A stretch of DNA of 36,173 nucleotides, from positions 1-36,173 of the forward strand of contig JAJRYB010000049.1 of the NCBI GenBank assembly GCA_024275995.1. Reading direction: 5' to 3'. Positions 31,016 through 36,173 of this stretch are shown piece after piece (position 1 is the first letter of the stretch; each line of letters opens with the position of its first letter). The stretch is from Planctomycetota bacterium. Lineage in GTDB: Bacteria > Planctomycetota > Phycisphaerae > SM23-33. A program made the position numbers and the translations under genes. The notes under the pieces are model-generated. The model was given only the letters and a program-made list of their open reading frames with translations, made no database searches and was not told where the DNA came from.

Positions 31016-32161
31016 TCATGCGCGCCTTCGCTTTCTGCGGATCAACGCCAGACCACCCACCGCCAACATGCTCATCGTCACCGGCTCGGGGACCAAGGCC
31101 GCTACCGCCTCGCCGGAAATCTCATTGTTTATTACATCCCCTAGGTCACCGGAATAGCTAAGGAATCCACCAAAGCTGGCCCCGGCATCGGTTACCTGCA
31201 TGGTCATCAGCCAGGTCCGCCCATCAGCGATCTCATCGTCATAGTCACTGATACTCAAAGCGTCAGCGGCTGCCTCGAGTGCCAGCACGGCATACGACGT
31301 AGTTTGCGTGTCCTTATCATCCTCCCCTGGAGTGGCCAAACCGGAATGCCAATACCACGAACCATCAGTGTTTTGCTGATCGGCCAAGTAGTTCGCCAGA
31401 CCCAAAAGCGAATCAATGCCATCGATTCCAGCGTGGTTTGAACTGCTGATCGCGGTAAAGGTGGTGACATCGTCCAGCGCCAATCCTCGGACGCCCCCGG
31501 TCACGCCGATAAGGTCACTGTAGACGCTGCCCGGAGCGGTATTGTCCAAGGTTTCCAGACCGTCCAGTATGCCCTGTTTGAACAAGGCTTCCTGGCCTGA
31601 GTTTCCGATATTCTTGGCCGTCACGGCGATCGTGGAAAACTCCCAAGGCCGCAGATTCACCCATGTTCCGGTGCGCGCTGTTTGGACAGCACCAATCCAC
31701 CCGGCCGTATCGTAATTCGCATCGCCGTACGTCCCTGCGGTCAAAATATCAAAGAACTCGGTCTTGGTTCTGTTCGAGTATGTATTGTCAGAAGCAGCCA
31801 ATGAAAGCTGCCAGTTAAAGTATGGATCAAATGTTGAATAACGCGCTTCCCCCCCGGCATAGGTGGTGTTGCTAATGAAATCGCTCGCCGCCTTGGCCGC
31901 GTCCAGATAGGCACTGCCGCCTGCGGCATTATAATATCTCACCAGACCATATGCTGTAGGCCCAGCAATATTGACGGCGGCGGTAGTTCCACTATTCCAC
32001 GTCCAACCGCCGTCCTGGGTTGGGTCTCCTGTTCCACTGATTTGTTCACCAACCAGGTAATCGGCTCCGTCTTTGGCCGCATCCAGAGCTGTCCCGCCAT
32101 GGGCCAGGCTACTGGCCAACATCAGGCCAACCATCGTCAGAATCATTGTTAACTGCTTCAT
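31016..32161 (-). CDS. PEP-CTERM protein with toroid (prenyltransferase-like) repeats
   Basis: A 381-residue exported protein. The N-terminal signal (MKQLTMILTMVGLMLASSLAHG) is followed by helical-hairpin repeats with DGGWTWNSG, YFNWQL and DGSWYWHSG, as in alpha/alpha toroids. The C-terminal tag has PEPVTMSMLAVGGLALI followed by RRKRRR, the exosortase sorting signal: the protein is carried to the surface and cleaved there. No exosortase is in the window. AAGGAG lies seven bases before the ATG, with a GGTC-TTTC-GACC hairpin just upstream. The codons look less GC-rich than those of the housekeeping genes nearby. Confidence 0.82.
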   Translation of the reverse strand: MKQLTMILTMVGLMLASSLAHGGTALDAAKDGADYLVGEQISGTGDPTQDGGWTWNSGTTAAVNIAGPTAYGLVRYYNAAGGSAYLDAAKAASDFISNTTYAGGEARYSTFDPYFNWQLSLAASDNTYSNRTKTEFFDILTAGTYGDANYDTAGWIGAVQTARTGTWVNLRPWEFSTIAVTAKNIGNSGQEALFKQGILDGLETLDNTAPGSVYSDLIGVTGGVRGLALDDVTTFTAISSSNHAGIDGIDSLLGLANYLADQQNTDGSWYWHSGLATPGEDDKDTQTTSYAVLALEAAADALSISDYDDEIADGRTWLMTMQVTDAGASFGGFLSYSGDLGDVINNEISGEAVAALVPEPVTMSMLAVGGLALIRRKRRRA

Positions 32162-32175
32162 CTTCAGGCTCCTTC

Positions 32176-32187
32176 GGTCTTTCGACC
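32176..32187. promoter_or_regulatory. Leader hairpin next to the ribosome-binding site (PEP-CTERM gene 1)
   Basis: GGTC-TTTC-GACC; on the minus-strand message this reads GGUC-GAAA-GACC with a GNRA loop and is followed directly by GAAGGAG. It may influence translation. Confidence 0.35.
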
Positions 32188-32209
32188 TTTTTTGCGTCGC
32201 TTATCGATT

Positions 32210-32600
32210 GGAGACCCCTCGTCTCCACGTAAACCGATGGCGACACCCTCTCGTTTCGACAGACAACCATTGCCCGCCATGCTTCCCTTGCCTCCACGCC
32301 TCCATGCACGTACAGCTTCCTCCGTGTGGAGGCGAACGAACCCGCCGACTACGCGGTCAGGTTCGCCGCCCCCTTCGCGCCGTTCGACGGGCTGTTAACT
32401 CCGTCTCGCGCGCCGGCTGGTGGTACGTCAGACCGTGCTGGCTGAACTTTGCGGTTTCTTCCAGCGGGCTTTTATCTCCGCACGCAAAGCTCATATTTCA
32501 CAGCCGTCCTTACCGCAGCCATATCAACGCCCCATCCCGGTCCTGGGCCCGGGCCTGCCAGTATCAAGGCCGGGGTGGACGCCATACCTCCGCTACCAAC
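32210..32600 (-). ncRNA. Large structured non-coding stretch upstream of the PEP-CTERM gene
   Basis: The 32162-32640 gap has no good gene on either strand but is dense in inverted repeats. CGCCTCCA (32297-32304) pairs with TGGAGGCG (32327-32334); GGCGAAC (32331-32337) with GTTCGCC (32361-32367), enclosing CCGC/GCGG; and CCGT-TCG-ACGG lies at 32380-32390. The layout recalls long structured RNAs linked to mobile elements, such as a group II intron remnant or a HEARO/omega RNA, which lie upstream of their protein gene. I recall these only from memory and cannot confirm a match. No reverse transcriptase or IscB gene is present. Orientation is a guess, based on the gene downstream. Confidence 0.35.
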
Positions 32601-32640
32601 AAACCCAAGGCGAAGGGCTTTTCGTAACTTTCCCGTGCTT

Positions 32641-33429
32641 CTATTTCCGCCTTCGGCGACGTTTCAGCGTCGCCAAACCGCCAATGGCCAGCAGGCTCAT
32701 CGTCACCGGTTCGGGAATACCGTTGAATTGCCCGACGGCATTCGCCTCGAACGCGCGCAGGCGATTCGTACTGAGATCGATCGCGAGCGGCAGATTGATT
32801 TCTAACAGACTCCAGGAGAATTCGCCGGTCTGTAGAATGCCCAACTCGTCAATGATCGCTCCGGCGTTGTAGGTTACCGTCGCGCTCAGGGTCGCGCCGG
32901 TCGAAGAGCCCAGTATCCCAGTAATCACGGCATCTTCGATCGTTCCCGCCAGTAGCAAGACGGGATTCTCCACGTCGGGTGCGTCGATCGGATCCGTACT
33001 CCATATCTCGAAGGCGCCGTCGCCCAACGGCTGGATGACCACATTGGCGACAACCACCGCCGGTCCGGAAGAGACCAGACCGTTGACCCCGCTAATCGGG
33101 AGGATGTCCAGCGTCGCGTCGTAGCACGTGGTAGCGCCGGTGATGGCGTTGATTTCACTGCCGGGAATACCCGGAACGGTAATCGGAGTCTCCACGAGAA
33201 GTCCGGGCACATTCTGCTGGGCCGTCGGAAGTTGCCCATCGCCAGGGCCGGGGATACCAAAACCCGTACCGATCGCCCCGGGGCCCTCGAAAAGCTCATT
33301 ACCGTCCCAGATCAGCTCTGGCATCAGAGGGGAGCCTGGTTCGGGCAGGAAGTCCGCCAGGATACCCGCCCCGGCCGGGACCGCTCCGATCAGCACCACC
33401 AGACACATACCCGCAATTAGACTCTTCAT
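32641..33429 (-). CDS. PEP-CTERM protein of unknown function
   Basis: A protein of 262 residues from the ATG at 33429, with AAGGAAGG eight bases upstream; an in-frame GTG at 33438 is less likely. A signal peptide (MKSLIAGMCLVVLIGAVPAGAG) leads into a Gly/Pro/Ile-rich, probably beta-structured body with no Cys pair pattern, and the tail is PEPVTMSLLAIGGLATLK followed by RRRRR. The tail is nearly the same as that of the next gene, so both proteins are probably handled by the same exosortase. I do not recognise the body. Confidence 0.8.
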   Translation of the reverse strand: MKSLIAGMCLVVLIGAVPAGAGILADFLPEPGSPLMPELIWDGNELFEGPGAIGTGFGIPGPGDGQLPTAQQNVPGLLVETPITVPGIPGSEINAITGATTCYDATLDILPISGVNGLVSSGPAVVVANVVIQPLGDGAFEIWSTDPIDAPDVENPVLLLAGTIEDAVITGILGSSTGATLSATVTYNAGAIIDELGILQTGEFSWSLLEINLPLAIDLSTNRLRAFEANAVGQFNGIPEPVTMSLLAIGGLATLKRRRRRK

Positions 33430-33452
33430 TTCATCCACCTTCCTTTTCTCCG

Positions 33453-33470
33453 TTGCCGGCTATCCGGCAA
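33453..33470. promoter_or_regulatory. Leader hairpin of PEP-CTERM gene 2
   Basis: TTGCCGG-CTAT-CCGGCAA, a 7-bp perfect stem, ends about 24 bases before the ATG and just upstream of the ribosome-binding site. The first PEP-CTERM gene has a similar hairpin in the same place. Confidence 0.4.
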
Positions 33471-33587
33471 ACTCTTTGTTCGAATCAAATTCCCAATTTC
33501 CGCGCATGGCCCATCGCCGAACGCTTGTTTTGCGCACAACAATCCAAGTGGGAACTCGGCCGCCGAATGGCCTTGGCAGGAAGTGAA

Positions 33588-33642
33588 GGAGCGAGATTCG
33601 CTCCTGCCCTCTTTTTTCGAATCGGCAGGCTCTTGCCGATTC
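33588..33642. terminator. Two perfect hairpins around a T run
   Basis: GGAGCGA-GAT-TCGCTCC (33588-33604) and GAATCGGCA-GGCTCT-TGCCGATTC (33619-33642) flank TTTTTT at 33612-33617. They lie between the LuxR-type gene and PEP-CTERM gene 2 on the minus strand. On the plus strand the first hairpin and the T run resemble a terminator with a 7-base gap. The rest of 33430-33726 shows no gene. Confidence 0.4.
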
Positions 33643-33726
33643 CTTTCGCTCCGCCGCTCCCCAGCGTGCTAGAGCATTTGCTAACTTACTACAGAATCAA
33701 ATACTTACAAGTCGGCAATCCTGCTG

Positions 33727-34011
33727 TCACTGGTGTCGGGGACAGGTGTCAGGATTGCAACCGGAGCGGAATTCGCGAAAGACGTGCGCGATTAATTCGC
33801 AACGATCCTGGACGTCGAGCTTCGTAAACATCCTGCCCATGTGTGTCCTGAGCGTATGATGGCTCATCTCCAACGCCCTGGCGATTTGCTTATCGGCGCA
33901 ACCATGGAGAAGAAGGGTCGTGATTTCCGCCTGGCGGGGCGAAAGAGCAAGTTGAACGACAAGTTCGTTCCACTCGTGCTCAGTAAAAACGCCGTTTCCG
34001 CCGAAATCCAA
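33727..34011 (-). CDS. Small stand-alone LuxR-type HTH protein
   Basis: A protein of 94 residues that consists mostly of the GerE-type DNA-binding domain: LSPRQAEITTLLLHGCADKQIARALEMSHHTLRTHMGRMFTKLDV. No receiver or sensor domain is present. The start is a TTG at 34011 with GGGAG (34017-34021) at five bases, a good ribosome-binding site; no in-frame ATG lies between it and an upstream stop. The last codons run into a GTGTCGGGGACAGGTGTCAGG repeat-like sequence, so the natural end may have been changed. It lies upstream of two PEP-CTERM genes on the same strand and could control them. Confidence 0.78.
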   Translation of the reverse strand: MDFGGNGVFTEHEWNELVVQLALSPRQAEITTLLLHGCADKQIARALEMSHHTLRTHMGRMFTKLDVQDRCELIAHVFREFRSGCNPDTCPRHQ

Positions 34012-34310
34012 AGCATCTCCCGGAGGTGTCAGACACGGGGGCCTAAGGATCGCAATGCATTCCCCTGGCCCCGTTGCTATTCAACGTGGAGGAAGCATGT
34101 CGTCATGCATGTGTATGTGCGTGTTCCGCTACAACAACCCATGTAGGATACGATGATGATACAATCGGGAGCTCCCCGCGAAAGTCGCTAATTTTCCTGT
34201 CGGCAGCATCAGCGACATCTAATGTATGGTCGTGCGGATAAGGTCTTTTCCGGCATCATTGTTCACGTCGCATTACTTTCCCGGCCCGGATTGTCCGCCG
34301 GCATTGATGC

Positions 34311-34352
34311 AAAACGGGGGCCGACCCAAGCACAAAGGCTTAAGCCGACCCC
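34311..34352 (-). terminator. Possible terminator of the small basic gene
   Basis: On the minus strand GGGG...CCCC with an inner TAAGC/GCTTG stem is followed by GTTTTG, 22 bases after the stop of the 67-aa gene. The GCCGACCC sequence appears twice in it. The gap 34012-34373 shows nothing else I can support. Confidence 0.4.
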
Positions 34353-34373
34353 ACCCCCGGCAGTGAAGGTTTT

Positions 34374-34577
34374 TTACTTTCGCCTACGGCGTCGGGGTCC
34401 GCCCGAACTTTCGTCTCCCGGTTTCCCGGACTTTCCCGGCAGGGTCTTTTCGCCCTTCCGCGCGTCCTCCAGGCAGCCGAGTGCGTCACGTGCCAGTTGC
34501 GTCTGCCAGGTCGATAATTCGAGGATTCCGCGAAGCATTTCGCAAACTTTCTTGTTCTGAAGAGTCACGGATTTCAT
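34374..34577 (-). CDS. Small basic protein of unknown function
   Basis: A protein of 67 residues from the ATG at 34577, preceded by AAGGGGAAA; the frame is open back to 34604 but that start lacks a ribosome-binding site. Residues 1-40 look helical (KKVCEMLRGILELSTWQTQLARD), and the C-terminal third is a Gly/Ser/Pro-rich tail ending in PRRRRRK. I do not recognise a family. It is divergent from the S24 repressor gene, 125 bases away, with a palindrome between them, so the repressor may regulate it. A role as antitoxin or regulatory partner is only a guess. Confidence 0.5.
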   Translation of the reverse strand: MKSVTLQNKKVCEMLRGILELSTWQTQLARDALGCLEDARKGEKTLPGKSGKPGDESSGGPRRRRRK

Positions 34578-34677
34578 AATTTTCCCCTTGCTCCAATCGC
34601 CCAATAGCGTAGAATCTCAATCTCGACAACCCCGACAGAAGCCTTTGTATACGCGTTCATGTAAGCGGTCAAGATAA

Positions 34678-34697
34678 ATTTACGCAATTGCGAAAAT
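34678..34697. promoter_or_regulatory. Candidate operator of the S24 repressor
   Basis: ATTTACGCAATTGCGAAAAT, centred on the perfect palindrome CGCAATTGCG, ends five bases before the repressor ATG. On the other side, read on the minus strand, TTGACC (34672-34667) and TATACA (34651-34646), 15 bases apart, may form a promoter for the small basic gene. A dimeric repressor bound here would control both genes. Confidence 0.5.
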
Positions 34698-34702
34698 AAT
34701 CC

Positions 34703-35638
34703 ATGAAATACTCCCGCGATCGCGAAATTTGCCAACGGATTGCCCAGCTTCGCGTCGAAGTGGCCGGTCCTCGTGGCAAATCCAGCTTTGCCAAACAGTT
34801 AGGGCTTTCGCCCAGCACGTACGATTACTACGAATCGACCCGCGTACCACCGGCGGACGTCCTCGTGCGGATCGCCGAAATTGCCCAGGTTGACCTGAAC
34901 TGGCTGCTCAGTGGCGTTTCGTCGAAGGACCTCGTCCTCGTCCCGCCGCACCCCGTCGTAACGCGCGCAGCGGAGTTGCTTCGCCGCTGTCCAAACGCCG
35001 CGGCGCCGCTGGCTGCGTTCCTGGACATACTCGCCGGGGCGATGGAGTTCCCGCGGGACCAGGCCAATCGCCTGGAAGCTTTCGATTCGCAAGACAGCCG
35101 TCCTGCGCGCGAAGGCTGGATTCCCATACTCGGGCGAAGCGCCGCCGGCGTGCCGCAATTCTGGTCCGATACGGACAGCCAGGCGGGACTGACAACGCTG
35201 GCGGAGTTGGCGGCCCGACACGCAGCCGCTGCGCAGGATGTCCGTCCGGCCCGTGTGCAGGAACACGACGCTCCGGAGAGCGACGTTCAACTCGTCACGC
35301 TGCGGGAATGCGAAGAGGGCGGGCCGGTCGAATTTGTCGTCGCGCCGCACTTGCAGGGACGCTATCCGGATGCGTTCGCCGTGCGGATTGACGGGAACTC
35401 GATGACGCCGGAAATTCAGCATGCCGACGTCGTACTGCTCAGCCCGTCGGAAGCTGCCGTGGACGGGCGTGCAGCCGTGGTGCAATTGCACGGGCAGATC
35501 GGCGTTACGTGCAAGTTATACCGGCGAGAGGGCGAGATGGTACACCTGGCGGCTATCAACGAGACCATCGGACCGCAGAGTTTCCACGACGATAAGGTCG
35601 ACTGGGCGCTGCGCGTCCTGGCGCGGGTCAGGCCGTGA
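34703..35638 (+). CDS. HTH transcriptional regulator with S24/LexA-like peptidase domain
   Basis: A protein of 311 residues. Residues 1-70 form an XRE-type HTH domain (SFAKQLGLSPSTYDYYES). The C-terminal domain, from about residue 210, has DGNSMTPEI with Ser233 and CKLYRR with Lys271, the Ser-Lys pair of LexA/CI-type peptidases, 38 residues apart as in LexA (119 and 156). AAG at residues 147-149 resembles an Ala-Gly cleavage site, but it lies 84 residues before the Ser instead of about 35, so self-cleavage is uncertain. The Ala/Gln-rich middle is longer than in phage repressors. It may sense DNA damage or stress and repress its own gene and the divergent one. Confidence 0.82.
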   Translation: MKYSRDREICQRIAQLRVEVAGPRGKSSFAKQLGLSPSTYDYYESTRVPPADVLVRIAEIAQVDLNWLLSGVSSKDLVLVPPHPVVTRAAELLRRCPNAAAPLAAFLDILAGAMEFPRDQANRLEAFDSQDSRPAREGWIPILGRSAAGVPQFWSDTDSQAGLTTLAELAARHAAAAQDVRPARVQEHDAPESDVQLVTLRECEEGGPVEFVVAPHLQGRYPDAFAVRIDGNSMTPEIQHADVVLLSPSEAAVDGRAAVVQLHGQIGVTCKLYRREGEMVHLAAINETIGPQSFHDDKVDWALRVLARVRP

Positions 35639-35639
35639 C

Positions 35640-36173
35640 TATTTAACAGTATTTAACAGGGACGCTACCCATTTTATTTACTCGAAATTCGAAGCACGAA
35701 GCACGAAATCCGAAACAATCTCGAATGTTCAAAATCTCAATTTCCAAAACAAAAACCCCGCTCCCTTGCGGCCTGCCCGCCGTAGTCCGCAGGACGAAGG
35801 CGGGTCGCGGCTCGTAAATGTTGAACACGCATCCAACTGCTTATGCAGGTGATGGATAGATATGAAAAACGCCCCTTTTGTGCGCTCAAAAAGTCCAGCG
35901 GACTCCCGAATTTACCTCCAAAAATATTTTTTTATATCTCCTGCCTGAATAAGAAGTTGCACACATCACTTTTTTAAAAAATCCCTGTTCGGGTGGTCAA
36001 AACAGGGGTATTCGCCCAAGTATGGAGGCGCGTGCTATGCGCGCCGAAGTTGCTTGACAATTAAAGAACGAAAAACCGACACAGAGGAACAGAGGGAAAT
36101 GAGGTTTAAAAACAAAGCAAAGCGTTTTTTAATTTCTCTGGATCTCTGTATCTCTGTGTGTAATAAGATGTTA
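35640..36173. repeat. Gene-free terminal stretch of dispersed repeats
   Basis: Several repeat-like units are seen: an A-rich GAAGCACGAAGCACGAAAT part (35691-35709); the nested palindrome CCCGCC...GGCGGG (35776-35804) with GTCC-GCA-GGAC inside; GGCGCG-TGCTATG-CGCGCC (36027-36045); and a long imperfect inverted repeat from ACACAGAG (36079-36086) to CTCTGTGT (36152-36159), with GGAAAT/ATTTC arms inside. The part is clearly AT-richer than the genes. No coding frame or RNA gene is supported. It may be a boundary between gene clusters or an accumulation of repeats. Confidence 0.5.

Noticed and set aside
30835-31161. Plus-strand open frame encoding a QPTGSYQQ repeat protein
   Set aside because: The frame runs through a perfect palindrome and into the opposing PEP-CTERM gene, lacks a ribosome-binding site, and the repeat pattern comes from tandem DNA repeats.
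32073-32627. Plus-strand 184-codon open frame over the structured stretch
   Set aside because: It begins inside the opposing PEP-CTERM gene, has an Arg/Ser/Pro-rich composition without motifs, and the region is better explained as structured non-coding sequence.

Overview
The window looks like a chromosomal segment of a Planctomycete, most likely of class Phycisphaerae. This is inferred from gene content, not from a marker gene. It encodes a diderm envelope (BamA, Skp, LpxD, LpxC-FabZ fusion, LpxA-type proteins), secreted proteins with PEP-CTERM tails ending in RRKRRR-like basic stretches, toroid/DUF4159 secreted proteins, von Willebrand A membrane proteins and a stand-alone LuxR-type HTH protein. 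No rRNA is present; one tRNA-Arg(ACG) is.

Layout. 1-2357: the end of an unknown gene, a REP-associated (Y1, HUH) transposase flanked by 19-bp direct repeats, and an orphan sugar-type ABC permease. 2358-5699 (minus): a secreted toroid protein with two DUF4159-like domains, and prfB, which carries the classic +1 programmed frameshift (CTT TGA C) so that its first 25 codons lie in another frame. Overlapping divergent promoters separate prfB from a plus-strand cluster (5787-8571): a metallo-beta-lactamase-fold protein, pyrF, a kinase-fold protein and a possible 32-aa membrane peptide. 8568-10870 (minus): a HAD phosphatase, a candidate small RNA with near-consensus promoter and terminator, and galE. 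A 288-bp MITE-like element (10958-11245) with TAA target duplications follows. 11279-17124 (plus): a secreted beta-rich protein, mfd, and a PpiC-type lipoprotein foldase with a Pro/Lys repeat linker.

17134-25316 (minus) is the core of the window: one compact envelope operon, bamA - skp - lpxD - lpxC/fabZ - lpxA-like 1 - lpxA-like 2 - Gfo/Idh/MocA dehydrogenase, with a good sigma-70 promoter before bamA. The last three genes overlap by 4 bp. The two LpxA-like proteins are complementary in what they keep: the first lacks the catalytic-His motif but has an LpxA-like C-terminus, the second has the His motif but a different C-terminus. With the dehydrogenase next to them, this suggests an unusual first step of lipid A synthesis.

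25652-30804: tRNA-Arg, a corrinoid-enzyme reductive activator (RACo/RamA-like) with a palindromic repeat inserted in frame near its N-terminus, a structured untranslated stretch ending in a strong terminator hairpin, and a membrane protein with two VWA domains. 30805-34011: a PEP-CTERM island of two secreted proteins and a LuxR-type HTH protein, with many hairpins and a roughly 400-nt strongly structured non-coding stretch. 34374-36173: a small basic protein divergent from an HTH/S24 (LexA/CI-like) repressor with a palindromic candidate operator between them, then repeat-rich sequence without genes.

Most assignments rest on motifs read by eye. No database search was possible.
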